Shown: piece after piece, positions 27,655 to 37,945 of the stretch
Position numbering within the stretch: position 1 is the first letter of the stretch
How the letters are laid out: each line of letters begins with the position of its first letter
DNA from: Enterococcus lacertideformus
GTDB taxonomy: Bacteria; Bacillota; Bacilli; Lactobacillales; Enterococcaceae
Assembly: GCA_015680865.1 (NCBI GenBank)
Contig: JADAKE010000020.1
Coordinates: forward strand, 84,456-148,455
DNA length: 64,000 nucleotides
Reading direction: 5' to 3'
Notes under the pieces: generated by a model
The model's database searches: none
Seen by the model: the letters and a program-made list of their open reading frames with translations, nothing else
What the model was told of the DNA's origin: nothing
Position numbers and translations under genes: made by a program

Positions 27655-28431
27655 CGTGCACCACTCCTTTTCATGACCAAAGTCACTTTTTTGTAACAGA
27701 AGATCATTATAATCTCCCATCTGTTTTCTATTATACCTAATCAACTTTTAAATAGCTAGCTTTTTTCATAATTTTTTTTAAAAAAATGAAAGCTATCTAA
27801 GATTTATATTCCGTAAAACCAATACTTTACGCTTAATAGCCAATAAAAAAATGAGAGTTTTCAAATCTAATTCAAATTTAAAAACATAATAAAACAGCTT
27901 ATAAAATTGTACTATTATTTTATCAAACATCTGCTTAGCGAACGCTTTCTTTACAAAAATTATGTTTTTTATTTAATTAAGTTGGATTTTGTTTGCTATT
28001 ACAACATTCTCCTTATTTTAACATAACGATTGTTTTGTTCGCAAGATACCCACGAGTTTATATTACGATTATTATAAAATAAGAGGAATGTAAAAACTAG
28101 CAACTCGCCTCAAACTATGTTATTTTATATTTTAATATTTTTTATTTTTCTGTATTAAAAAAACAGACATATCCATAAATAATCACTCTGCTGAATTAAA
28201 ATTTATTCTCTTATTTTCGTTTGAATGAGTCGTTTGTTCATTAAACTCAAGTTTTACTTTTTATTTTTCTATTTTAGTTAAAAAAACTGAAATTTACAAA
28301 CCTTGTTATGCCAAGCAATTAGAAATATAGTAATAAAAACCTTTATTTAGCAGCGTTTTAGAAGATATTTTTCTGTTACAATAATCGAAGATTTATGGCA
28401 AAAAAGATGAAAACCGAAAGGCGTGTAGAAA
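27655..28431. other. Gene-free AT-rich spacer between spx and the HAD gene
   Basis: About 780 bases, exceptionally AT-rich, between divergent genes. It must hold both promoters, but I cannot choose hexamers with confidence. No open frame of note, no strong hairpin, no dispersed repeat copy. Confidence 0.3.
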
Positions 28432-29139
28432 TTGATTAAGTCAGTTGTTTTTGATGTTGACGATACGATGTATGATCAACAACAGACATTTAGAAATGCG
28501 ATAAAAAAAGTTGTTCAACTTGTTTCAGATGAGGATATGGAGGCTTTATATCTCCGTTTCCGCCATCACAGTGATAAAAATTTTCCTAAAGTTATAGCAG
28601 GAAATTGGACATTAGAGTATATGCGCACACATCGAATCGGACAATCACTAAAAGACTTAGACTATCCATATATTACTGACAAGGATGGACGTTATTTTCA
28701 ACAGGTTTACGAAGAAGAATTAAATAATATTTGTCTTCATGAAGAAGTAAAAAAAACGTTAGATTTTTTAACTGACAAGCATATCCCCCTCGGAATCATT
28801 ACTAACGGACCTACAGACCATCAAACAAAAAAATTAAAGCAACTTCAATTAGTGAAATGGATTCCCTCACAGCATATGATCGTCTCACAAGCGACCGGTT
28901 ATCAAAAACCAGAAAAAGAGATTTTCCAGCTTGCAGAAGAACGATTCCATTTAACTGCTAAAGAAACGCTCTATGTAGGAGATAATTACGAAAATGATGT
29001 ACTAGGAGCAAAAGGCGCCGGCTGGCAAACACTTTGGTTTAATCATCGTGAACGAAAAATTGATGGTGCCGCTATCTGTGATATTGAAATCACATCATTT
29101 AATCAATTATTAGAAACAATGAAAATTATTTTTAGTTAA
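28432..29139 (+). CDS. HAD-family phosphatase
   Basis: 235-residue cytoplasmic hydrolase of the haloacid dehalogenase superfamily, subfamily I with a helical cap. Motif I is FDVDDTMYD (nucleophile Asp8, acid/base Asp10), motif II GIITNGPTDHQ, motif III Lys in YQKPEKEIF, and motif IV VGDNYENDVLGAKGAG. The start is a TTG after AAAGGCGTGTAGAAA, chosen because MIKSVVFDVDD fits the family start. YjjG/GS1-like nucleotide or sugar phosphatase activity is plausible; the substrate is not determinable. Single-gene unit. Confidence 0.88.
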   Translation: MIKSVVFDVDDTMYDQQQTFRNAIKKVVQLVSDEDMEALYLRFRHHSDKNFPKVIAGNWTLEYMRTHRIGQSLKDLDYPYITDKDGRYFQQVYEEELNNICLHEEVKKTLDFLTDKHIPLGIITNGPTDHQTKKLKQLQLVKWIPSQHMIVSQATGYQKPEKEIFQLAEERFHLTAKETLYVGDNYENDVLGAKGAGWQTLWFNHRERKIDGAAICDIEITSFNQLLETMKIIFS

Positions 29140-29586
29140 CCATTATCCATAAGAACGTCTCCTTCGTTTCAGATTGTTATCTATGGATGGATTCATTTTT
29201 TTACCTCCATTTTTTTTTTTAAATACAATTTTTTAATAAACTGCTGGGAAAAGATAAAATGATTTTTGGTAAAATTCATAAAAGAAAAGTTTTTGTTTCA
29301 ATAGATTATTTTTTTATAAAAATTTTTATGCTTTTATATATAGTAAGATGAGAAAGGACATTCATAGAATGGATTGGTAGATTTTCATTATTTTTGTGTT
29401 CTATCTATTGGAAAAAAGAGGCGGTCGGATAGCTTTATACTTGATCGTAAACATATCATTTTATTGGCTACCTTGTTCTTAGTTTCTTCTTTTAAATATA
29501 AGTTCATTGCATCGGCTTCCCTTTCTAAAATAAAAGAAAGGAGGCGTTTGTCCCATACTCTATCTGCTCGGAGCTAATCGTATTAG
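29140..29586. other. Spacer upstream of the IS3 remnant
   Basis: About 450 bases. Runs of T and A and a CTCGGAGCTAATCG segment (29568-29582) like part of the dispersed repeats. An open frame at 29374-29577 lacks a ribosome site and any recognisable sequence. Confidence 0.3.
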
Positions 29587-29883
29587 ATGGACGCGTATCG
29601 TCAGCTTTTAAAAGAAAATAAATTGTTGCAGAACTTCTCACATAAAGTAAACTGCTTAGATAACTCACCAATGGAAAATTTTTTTGTTATTAAAGCAAGA
29701 AATGTTCTATGGACAAATCTTCTGCCGTTACGAAAAACTGGCAGAAAAACTATTGCATTTATTCATTGCTATAATCAAAAAAGAATGAAACGAAAGCAAG
29801 GATGTTTAAGTCCTGTTCACTATCGAATGAATTTTAACTTTTGGGGTTACAACATATTACAATCATTACTGAATAAAAGATAA
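29587..29883 (+). mobile_element. IS3-family transposase remnant (C-terminal part of orfB)
   Basis: 98 codons matching the end of the IS3/IS150 DDE transposase: MDAYRQLLKENKLLQNFSHK, then the conserved NCLDNSPMENFF with the catalytic Glu region, FIHCYNQKRMKRKQG and CLSPVHYRMN. The N-terminal two thirds, orfA and the terminal inverted repeats are not seen. It is a dead fragment bordered on the left by dispersed-repeat-like sequence and on the right by repeat copy D. Confidence 0.85.
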
Positions 29884-29965
29884 GTTAAATCGACAAAAGC
29901 CAGTCGATTTGAAAAAAATAGAGTAGCAAAATTTACTCTATAAAGACTCTAACTTTTCGGAGTCA

Positions 29966-30292
29966 CTAAAAGAAACTATTTTTCTCTATTTGTTCTGAAT
30001 TCTTGAAATAGATCATACTACTCATAACCTCTGTTTTAAATGGTATTCAAAGGCTGGCATCTTCAGGAATAAAACCAAATAGAGGAAAAACATGAGGAGC
30101 TGTTTCGAGTGCATTTTCCTTAATACTCACAGGTTAAAACGCTCTTTTTATGACCTCTTCTTTTAAACGTGTTCAAAGGCTGGCATCTTCGGCAATAAAC
30201 CCAAACAGAGGAAAAATATGCAAAGCTATTTTTCTCTGTTCGTTCTTATTGTCCTCGGCGTTAGACGATGCTTTCACAACCTCTTTGTAGCC
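29966..30292. repeat. Dispersed intergenic repeat, copy D (two tandem units)
   Basis: TTCAAAGGCTGGCATCTTC occurs at 30047-30065 and 30172-30190, each followed by a similar AATAAA.CCAAA.AGAGGAAAAA stretch and a CTATTTTTCTCT or GCTGTTTCG segment, giving units about 125 bases apart. The last unit ends GTTAGACGATGCTTTCACAACCTCTTT, shared with copies A, C and E. It fills the space before the 3' end of the SNF2 gene. Confidence 0.7.
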
Positions 30293-30302
30293 TTAAAAAT
30301 TT

Positions 30303-33300
30303 TTATTCTTCTAACTCTCCTACACTTAAAATCATTCTGATATCTTCTTCTGTCAATTTTGTCAGTTGTTCTTCGCTTCCTTGGATGACTTTTTGGAACA
30401 ATTCTCTTTTTTCTTGTTGAAGGGAATCCATTCGTTCTTCAATTGTTCCTTCAGCAATCATTCGCCAAACTTCAACGACATTCTTTTGCCCGATTCGGTG
30501 TGCTCGACCAGCCGCTTGTTCTTCAATTGCTGGATTCCACCATAAATCATACAGAATAACAGTATCCGCTCCTGTTAAGTTCAGACCTGTTCCTCCTGCT
30601 TTTAAAGAAATCAAAAAGACATCTCGTTCACCTTCATTAAACGCATCCACCATCGTTAAACGATCTTGCGGTTTTGTGCTTCCTCTTAAGTAAAAAGTCG
30701 ATAAGCCTAATTCAGCTAATTCTTCTTGCAAGATAGTCAACATCCCTGTAAATTGAGAAAATAAAAGAACTCTACGATTATTCTCTTTGGCAGCAACTAA
30801 TAAATCTTTGACTTGTTCTAACTTTCCTGAACCACCTTGATAATCTTCAAGAAACAACCTTGGATCACAACAAACCTGTCGTAATCTCGTTAAACCTGCT
30901 AAAATGCTGATACGGTTCTTTTTGAATGAGTCTGAATCCATCGAAGAAATTTCCTCACGCATTTTGCGTAAATAAGCCAAATAAACTGTTTTTTGTTCTT
31001 CTGTAAGGGCAGAATAAAGATTCATCTCCGTTTTTTCAGGAAGATCATTTAGGACGGTTTGCTTATCTCGACGTAATACAAAAGGTCGAATCATCCGTGC
31101 GATTTCTTCTGGCGACAACTCTCTGAAATGTGTTTTGTTTGGAAAGAAACCCGGCATGATCGTCGCAAATAAGGACCACAACTCTTCTAAGTTATTCTCA
31201 ATTGGCGTCCCACTTAAGGCAAAACGTTGAGGAACACTTAACTCACGTAATGCCTGAGCAGTTTTAGTACTGCTATTTTTAACCATTTGTGCCTCATCCA
31301 GTATCAAGTAATTAATCGAATGCTCTTGGTAATCAGTTACATCTTGTCTTAAACTAGCATAAGAGGTGACTCTGATGTCTGCCTCACGTGCTAATAACTC
31401 TTCTCGTTCTTTTTTATTGCCATTAACAACTTGGATACTTAAAGAAGGAGCAAATTTTTTCACTTCCGCTTGCCAGTTATAGACCAAACTTGCAGGAGCA
31501 ACAATCAGTGCAGAGAGCATCCCTTTTTCTTCTTTTTCAGAAAGCAGATACGCAATCGTCTGCAATGTTTTCCCCAGCCCCATCTCATCAGCCAAGATTC
31601 CACCAAATTGATAATTTCCCAACATTTTAAGCCATTTAAATCCTTGCTTTTGGTAATCTCGTAAGTCAGCCTTTAATCCTTTGGGTAAGGAAGCTTGATA
31701 TTGTTCAGGATGAAGCAAATCTTGGAGCATCTTTTGATAGGAGCCACCAAAAGTCGCATCACTTCCAGATAATTTATCTTGAATAATCAATCCTTGATTT
31801 TTCGGAACATGGATCGTTCCCTCTTCTGAGCGTAACGCTTCTCGGAATTGCTGAAGAATTTGACTTGTCTGTTGAAATTCTTCAGAATCAAATGATAGAA
31901 CTTGCCCATTTTCAAGTGTATAAAACGCATCATTGCGCAATAAGCTTTGAAGAACTTGATCAATCTCGTGCTCATTGATTCCTGTCACGTCAAATCGTAT
32001 GTCTAACCAAGAATTTGCTTCTTCTACTTCTATTTTGGGTTGATGACGCTGTGCATCCAAGTATAATTCACGAAGTTTTTTTCCAAGACGAACCTCGCCA
32101 AATTGTCGAAAAACAGCTAATTCTGTACGGAAAAAAGCATATAATTCTTCTCCTGTCGGTAATACTCGCTCATATCCTGTCTCATTTTTGTGGTACCGAT
32201 AGAGCTTAAATAAATCTAACACTCGTTGCTCTTGTGCTTTGTCTCTTAAAACTTCTGAAGAGCTATCAGAAACAGCCTCATGTTTTTTATCCGTCGAAAA
32301 AATGACTTCTTCATAAACAAAATCAATACGAGCTTGAATTTTTCCCTTTGTTTTTCTAAAGAAAAAGACAAATTCTACTGGTACATCTGCAATTTCAGCT
32401 TTTACTTCCTCTGTTATAGTAACTTGTCCGATTTCAGATAATAAAGGAATGATCTCTTTGAATAATGAAGAAAGTTCTCGTTTCATAAATAACACTTCTG
32501 GCGTTTCAAATCTTCTCATCAACTGTTTCCACGTCAAATAAATGGCTTGTTGATATTTTGTTAACGAATAAAAAGTTCCTTGAATCATTCCCCATTGGTA
32601 ATGAGTAAAAAACAATTCAAACTCGTTTAATGCTTTTAATTGATACGAATTGTCTATTTTAGTTACTTCAAATGCTAAAGGTTTCTCATTTTTTGAAAAA
32701 TGAATTCCTTGATAAAATGACTCTTCGATTTTCATCTGTAATCTCGTAGTTTGATTCATTTGTTCTAACAATGCTTTTGCTTGCTCAATCGGTAATAATA
32801 GGTAACGTTTGTCCAGTTTCCCTTTGACTTGAAGACCATTTGTTCCCAGAAGAAGCTGTGTTTGAGCACAACCAGCTAGACCGGTTAGTATTTCTTGATC
32901 TTCCACTTGAAATGCACGTTTATCCAAATAGAATTGATATTGTTTATTAACAGTATAGCGTTCATTTTCAATGTATGAATGCAAAAAATCAAAAATATTT
33001 TTTACGATATAAGTTTTTTTGGGATTCTCTAAATAACCGATCCGCAAATAAATAGCTAATATCGCTAGCTCTGGATGATAATGATTTGTCTCAATCGATT
33101 CTACTTGATATTCAACAATCAATGGTTGGATCATAGACGAAGTGGTTTTAATTTTTAATCTTGAGAAGCCTTTGGTTAAAATCTCACCTTCACTACTTTC
33201 CTTTACTGGTTCTATAATTGTTTGATCTGCTTTGATCATACGTGAAATATTTTTTGAACGTAAGTATAACTCAACCGCAACAGTGTGTTTGCAATATTTA

Positions 33301-33497
33301 TGTTCTTCCCAGTAAGGACATTGACAAAAATCAACTTCTTTTGCAGTCCCATCTAAATCGACCATATATAATTCACTACCTAAGACTTCTGCATGCCAAA
33401 TTTTTTCTTCTTGGTCAGGGACTACCGATAACACACGTCCTTCTTGCAGGTATTGACGCCCTCTTGCAATGACTTTTTCCGGTATACTCCATTTCAT
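30303..33497 (-). CDS. SNF2-family DNA helicase with SWIM zinc finger
   Basis: 1064-residue DNA-dependent ATPase. The N-terminus has a SWIM zinc finger (CQCPYWEEHKYCKH, about residues 58-71), followed by a long helical region, then the SNF2 core: Walker A region GILADEMGLGKTLQT (about 620-640), DEAQ box (YLILDEAQ), and the helicase C domain with LLFSQFTGML, LISLKAGGTGLNLTGAD and RAHRIGQ (about 1010). This SWIM-SNF2 layout is common in Bacilli and usually linked to genome maintenance. The ATG lies 18 bases after sbcC ends, so it is the third gene of an sbcD-sbcC-SNF2 operon, which supports a repair role. Confidence 0.92.
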   Translation of the reverse strand: MKWSIPEKVIARGRQYLQEGRVLSVVPDQEEKIWHAEVLGSELYMVDLDGTAKEVDFCQCPYWEEHKYCKHTVAVELYLRSKNISRMIKADQTIIEPVKESSEGEILTKGFSRLKIKTTSSMIQPLIVEYQVESIETNHYHPELAILAIYLRIGYLENPKKTYIVKNIFDFLHSYIENERYTVNKQYQFYLDKRAFQVEDQEILTGLAGCAQTQLLLGTNGLQVKGKLDKRYLLLPIEQAKALLEQMNQTTRLQMKIEESFYQGIHFSKNEKPLAFEVTKIDNSYQLKALNEFELFFTHYQWGMIQGTFYSLTKYQQAIYLTWKQLMRRFETPEVLFMKRELSSLFKEIIPLLSEIGQVTITEEVKAEIADVPVEFVFFFRKTKGKIQARIDFVYEEVIFSTDKKHEAVSDSSSEVLRDKAQEQRVLDLFKLYRYHKNETGYERVLPTGEELYAFFRTELAVFRQFGEVRLGKKLRELYLDAQRHQPKIEVEEANSWLDIRFDVTGINEHEIDQVLQSLLRNDAFYTLENGQVLSFDSEEFQQTSQILQQFREALRSEEGTIHVPKNQGLIIQDKLSGSDATFGGSYQKMLQDLLHPEQYQASLPKGLKADLRDYQKQGFKWLKMLGNYQFGGILADEMGLGKTLQTIAYLLSEKEEKGMLSALIVAPASLVYNWQAEVKKFAPSLSIQVVNGNKKEREELLAREADIRVTSYASLRQDVTDYQEHSINYLILDEAQMVKNSSTKTAQALRELSVPQRFALSGTPIENNLEELWSLFATIMPGFFPNKTHFRELSPEEIARMIRPFVLRRDKQTVLNDLPEKTEMNLYSALTEEQKTVYLAYLRKMREEISSMDSDSFKKNRISILAGLTRLRQVCCDPRLFLEDYQGGSGKLEQVKDLLVAAKENNRRVLLFSQFTGMLTILQEELAELGLSTFYLRGSTKPQDRLTMVDAFNEGERDVFLISLKAGGTGLNLTGADTVILYDLWWNPAIEEQAAGRAHRIGQKNVVEVWRMIAEGTIEERMDSLQQEKRELFQKVIQGSEEQLTKLTEEDIRMILSVGELEE

Positions 33498-33515
33498 AAG
33501 TTACCAATCCCCCTA

Positions 33516-36500
33516 TTATCCAAGATGATACCGGACTTTGCTTTGACCGCTACCTTCTGTTTCAATTCTTATTTGTTGCACGATCCGTTCTTTTAATTCT
33601 CTCACATGACTGATGATCCCAATCATTCTTCCTTCGTTCTCAATTGTTTCTAATGCTTCAATAGCCATTTCAAGTGCTTCTTCATCTAATGAACCAAAAC
33701 CTTCATCAATAAAAAGTGCTTCGATCGTTATGCCACCTGTTTGGGCTTGGATTACTTCGGCTAATGCTAAAGCCAATGATAAAGCTGCAATAAAACTCTC
33801 ACCACCAGATAGCGTATGGGCCCCTCGTGTCAACCCTGCTTCATCATCATAAATATTAATTTCTAACCCTGTTTTTCCACGGTAACTACCGACTTCCTCT
33901 GCTAATTCAAATTGATAGCGATTTTTTGTTAAACGTTGCAAACGAATATTCGCAACTTCAAGCACTTTTTGTAAATAAACTTGTAAAACATATCGCTCTA
34001 AACTCGTTTTTCTAGGATTTTCCCCATTAATCGTTTGAGAGAGCTGCTGTAGTTGAACTAGCTCATCTAGCTGCTCTTGACTTGCCTGATAGATAGAAGA
34101 AAATTCTTCCACAATTTTTTGGTTATTGTTATTTTGTTCATACAAACGATAGCAGCTTTCCTGTTGCTCGGAGATCGTTTTTTTTAATTCAGCCAATTGT
34201 TGTTGTAGTTTGCTTAACTCAGGAAGAGCTATTTCTAAAGGAATCCTTTCTAACTGACTTAATCGATCCTCAATAATCAACCGTTCTTCCTCATATTTCG
34301 CAATCAATTGACAATTTTGTTTATATTCTGCTGTTTGTTTGGCAAATATCAGCACTTCCTTTGTGTCTTCAAAATAGACCTGCTCCATTAGTTTAGAAGA
34401 AATTTTTTCTTGGATGAGTCGCAATTTCTTGGTATTTTTTGTCTGTTGCTCACGAAGGATTACCTGCTGCGCTTGCAACAACTTCATTTCTTGAGAAAAA
34501 CTGATACCCATCTCTTGTTCTTCAGCTAGCCATTTTTCTTTTAGAGAAATCGCTTCTTCTAGTTGTTTTACATCTTCAGCTAAATTTTGGATATCCGTGT
34601 TTTCTAATTGCTTGGATAAACTGATAATCTCACCTTGTCCTTGTTGGATTTTTTCTTTCATTTGTATGATTTGATCTTCCATACTCGTTCGTTTATTCGC
34701 AATATCAGTCAGTTGTTCCGTCATTCCTTGATACGCAATCTTTGCTTGACCAATCACTTTTATCCGTTTCTCTAGATTATTTTTGATTATATCTAAGGAT
34801 ATTCCGAGATCATCTGATATCGCAAATTCAAATAATTGTTTCACTGTTTTTCTCAGCAGGTCTTCTTGTTTTGTGAGTTCGGCTTGTTTGACAGAACTAG
34901 ATTTTGAAAGCTCATTTATCTTTTGCTTTACTTGTGCTTCATCCGCTTCATTACGACCAATATTTTGGTTAATTACTTCAAGATTAATTTCTGCTTCTGC
35001 TAGTTTTTCTTCAAGTTTAATGATTTCTGTTTGTTCGGGCAACTTATGTGTATTTTGTTGCTTTGGATGCTCCACGGAACCACAAACGGGGCATGGTTCA
35101 TCAGGCTGTAATATCAGTTGCAATCGTGCAATTTGTTGACTTGCCCATTGACTCTTTAAGGCATCTACTAGATTGCTTTGTTTACTTAGTGCGATTTGAT
35201 TCATTTGGTGTTGTTTCGTGATTTCTACTAAGTATTCTTGATTCTCTTTTAATTGCCCTTTTATGTGTTGCCATTGCTCAACACTAATTTGATATTTTTC
35301 TTGTTCTTGGCATAGTTTTTCATAACATATTTGATCTTCATGAAGCTTTTCTTGATCCTCTAACCGTTCGTGTAATTTTCTTTGTTCTTCTTGAATTTGT
35401 GCTTGTTTTTGAATAATTTTTTGTTTTTTTTCCTCGAACTTTTCCTTTTCTAATAGTAAATTTTTATTTTCTAGTTGTTTTTTCTGACATTCTTCAGCAA
35501 TCGGTAGCAAGCATCTCATCTCTTGCAATGCACTAGCAGAATTTTGTATTTCATTTTGGACATTCAACCGTTGTGGCGCGCGTGTTTCCCACGCTGTATA
35601 CACTTGTTTTTTTTGAATCAATTTCGTTGAACAATCTTTTTCTTTTTTGTCTAGCTCCTCTTGTTCACTTTGATATTCTTGCCTTCTTAACAGTGCATCA
35701 ACTAATTTTTCCGCAAACTCATAGTGCCTATTCCATTGTTTTTTGTCATTGATCTTATTTTCTTGTAAAAGTAATTCTTTTTTTTTTTGAGTTAAATGTA
35801 CTTTTTCTTCTTGCCTAGTTTGTAATACTTCTAGGTGATAACAAGTATCTTCTAGTTGTTTCTGTTTTTCCTGCAAGTTAGACAGTATTGCTCGCTCTTG
35901 CAACAAGCGTTCATGGATTATTTCTTGTTCTTTCTGCCAATAACTAAGAACAGCATCAAAATTTAAATTTTCAGGCATAATTCCATCTTTGTTGGGCACA
36001 AACCGTTTTTGCAATAACGTTAATTCTTGTTCAAAATGATCTAATGTCTTTTGATGTTGCTTTGCTTTTTCCTTTAATTGCTCATTTAATAATTGGAAAA
36101 ATTGTGTACCAAACAAGTTCCGTAAGACAATTTCTTTTTCATTACTTGACGAAATCAGAAATTGACGAAATTCTCCTTGTGGCAGTAAGACAATTTGAGA
36201 AAATTGCTTCGCATCAAGGTTCATCATCTCTTTGACCAATTGATCAACTTCATTACGTTTTGTAAATTGCCGCACTTCTTTTCCGGCTTCATCAAAAATC
36301 GTCAAAGATACTTTTGCTGTTTGTTTTCTATTGCCCGCACCTTTTCGTTTAGCTAGTAGCTGTTCGGGCTTACGCTCGATTTTATAACTCATTCCCTGAT
36401 GTTCAAATGTAAAGAAAACACTGGTTTCTTCTTCTGGTGTTGCAAAAAGCGACCGCATTTCTTTCCCACTACGTACTCGGCCAGAAGTTTCACCAAATAA

Positions 36501-36650
36501 AGCATAAGTCATGCCATCAAAAAGTGTAGTTTTTCCTGCCCCTGTTTTTCCAGTGATCAAAAAAAGGGGCACTTCTGTTAGTTTAGAAAAATCAATTGTT
36601 TCTTCGATAAAAGGTCCAAAATTTTTTAGTCGTAGTTTTTTAGGTTTCAT
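33516..36650 (-). CDS. sbcC: Exonuclease subunit SbcC (Rad50-like)
   Basis: 1044-residue SMC-like ATPase partner of SbcD; together they cleave hairpins and open blocked DNA ends. Walker A GKTGAGKTT is at about 33-41, two long coiled-coil arms flank a zinc hook CPVCGSVEH near 520, and the C-terminal ABC signature is TLSGGESFIAALSLALALA, with Walker B ALFIDEGFGSLD close to the end. All elements complete; length is usual for Firmicutes. Starts six bases after sbcD ends. Confidence 0.96.
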   Translation of the reverse strand: MKPKKLRLKNFGPFIEETIDFSKLTEVPLFLITGKTGAGKTTLFDGMTYALFGETSGRVRSGKEMRSLFATPEEETSVFFTFEHQGMSYKIERKPEQLLAKRKGAGNRKQTAKVSLTIFDEAGKEVRQFTKRNEVDQLVKEMMNLDAKQFSQIVLLPQGEFRQFLISSSNEKEIVLRNLFGTQFFQLLNEQLKEKAKQHQKTLDHFEQELTLLQKRFVPNKDGIMPENLNFDAVLSYWQKEQEIIHERLLQERAILSNLQEKQKQLEDTCYHLEVLQTRQEEKVHLTQKKKELLLQENKINDKKQWNRHYEFAEKLVDALLRRQEYQSEQEELDKKEKDCSTKLIQKKQVYTAWETRAPQRLNVQNEIQNSASALQEMRCLLPIAEECQKKQLENKNLLLEKEKFEEKKQKIIQKQAQIQEEQRKLHERLEDQEKLHEDQICYEKLCQEQEKYQISVEQWQHIKGQLKENQEYLVEITKQHQMNQIALSKQSNLVDALKSQWASQQIARLQLILQPDEPCPVCGSVEHPKQQNTHKLPEQTEIIKLEEKLAEAEINLEVINQNIGRNEADEAQVKQKINELSKSSSVKQAELTKQEDLLRKTVKQLFEFAISDDLGISLDIIKNNLEKRIKVIGQAKIAYQGMTEQLTDIANKRTSMEDQIIQMKEKIQQGQGEIISLSKQLENTDIQNLAEDVKQLEEAISLKEKWLAEEQEMGISFSQEMKLLQAQQVILREQQTKNTKKLRLIQEKISSKLMEQVYFEDTKEVLIFAKQTAEYKQNCQLIAKYEEERLIIEDRLSQLERIPLEIALPELSKLQQQLAELKKTISEQQESCYRLYEQNNNNQKIVEEFSSIYQASQEQLDELVQLQQLSQTINGENPRKTSLERYVLQVYLQKVLEVANIRLQRLTKNRYQFELAEEVGSYRGKTGLEINIYDDEAGLTRGAHTLSGGESFIAALSLALALAEVIQAQTGGITIEALFIDEGFGSLDEEALEMAIEALETIENEGRMIGIISHVRELKERIVQQIRIETEGSGQSKVRYHLG

Positions 36651-36656
36651 TACCGA

Positions 36657-37778
36657 TCATTCCGTTTCCATGAGTTCTTGTAATGTTTCTTTCAGCCAAA
36701 ACTCTTGTTTTTCTGTCAATTCTTCCTTCGTCATTTCCTTGAAGAATCCTTGTGCTAATTTTTGAGGATCTTTTGTGATGATTTTTTGTTTTTGACTTTT
36801 ATTTAACTCTATCCGTCCATTGGTGCGTTCCACTCCCAGAATACGTTGATAGATCTTTCTTAATTGATTCATCATATTCGGGATAATCGTACGGTCATTC
36901 AAATAAATTTGGATATAATTCTCTCGATTAACGACTCGATAAAAATCGGGATCAGTTAGCTCTTTAAAGCTCGCAGTTATTTCTTCGATTTCATGTAATG
37001 GGGACAACTTACGAAAAGTAAACGATACCTCTCCCGTTAAATCAACAATCCATACTCCTTTTTGCTGATTGATTTCTGAAAGTGAGAATTTTAACGGTGA
37101 ACCACTGTAACGTGCGTTTTTTTGCTGCAATGCTGCTTGATCGTGTAAATGACCTAAAGCAACATAATCAAATGATTCTAGCAATGTCCCAGAGACAGCG
37201 TCTAATCCACCAACTTCGATTTTGGTTTCTGAATCGGACCTTGTACTTCCTGTAACAAAAAAATGACTCACTAAAACGTGTTTTTGGGTCGGATCAAACT
37301 GTTCTTTCATTTTATCAATTACTTGTTCAAAAGCTTGTTGAATCGTACGAATACTATCATCTTCAAAATAGATTCTTGCCGAGATTGGTTCAAAATAAGG
37401 TAATAAAAAAAATTGAGTTCCTTTAAAAGAAATCGGTTCAAATGATTCTTCAAGTCGCGTTTGTAAATAATAATCCGTCTGACTAAACCAAGGAGTTCCT
37501 GCAGAAAGACGAATGCTACTATCATGATTTCCCGAGATAGCAAAAATCGGAAATCGTTCCTTCAAATTCCATTCAACCATCAATTGATTGAAGACCTCAA
37601 CGGCATCCACTGAAGGGACGCTTCGATCATACAGATCACCAGCAATCACAATCGCATCTACGGTTTCTTCTTTGGCAACTTCTAATATCTTAGAAAGCAC
37701 ATATTTTTGTTCCTCAATTCGATCATATCCTTGTAATTTTTTCCCAATGTGCCAATCTGCTGTATGTAAAAATCGCAT
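36657..37778 (-). CDS. sbcD: Exonuclease subunit SbcD (Mre11-like)
   Basis: 373-residue metallophosphoesterase nuclease. Phosphodiesterase motifs in order: HTADWHIGK (5-13), IAGDLYDRSVPS, ISGNHDSSIRL, VSHFFVTG and GHLHDQ. These residues bind the two Mn ions. Forms the SbcCD complex with the next gene; the SNF2 helicase follows. The start ATG is preceded by TGAGGTGATAAG. The gene order sbcD-sbcC-SNF2 helicase is seen as one transcription unit here with spacers of 6 and 18 bases. Confidence 0.96.
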   Translation of the reverse strand: MRFLHTADWHIGKKLQGYDRIEEQKYVLSKILEVAKEETVDAIVIAGDLYDRSVPSVDAVEVFNQLMVEWNLKERFPIFAISGNHDSSIRLSAGTPWFSQTDYYLQTRLEESFEPISFKGTQFFLLPYFEPISARIYFEDDSIRTIQQAFEQVIDKMKEQFDPTQKHVLVSHFFVTGSTRSDSETKIEVGGLDAVSGTLLESFDYVALGHLHDQAALQQKNARYSGSPLKFSLSEINQQKGVWIVDLTGEVSFTFRKLSPLHEIEEITASFKELTDPDFYRVVNRENYIQIYLNDRTIIPNMMNQLRKIYQRILGVERTNGRIELNKSQKQKIITKDPQKLAQGFFKEMTKEELTEKQEFWLKETLQELMETE

Positions 37779-37945
37779 CTTATCACCTCAAAAAATGTCC
37801 TTCTTATTATTATAACACTTCCACCCTTTACATGATACCTGGGATAATTGTGCGAATAAAACCAAAAAGAGCTAACGATCTTTATCCTAACTTTCTTATA
37901 TGTGTTTCTCTTGAGAAAAAATCATGTTATTTTTTCTGCTTGATT

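Noticed and set aside
29374-29577. 67-codon plus-strand frame before the IS3 remnant
   Set aside because: No ribosome site, no transposase-like motif, overlaps repeat-like sequence.
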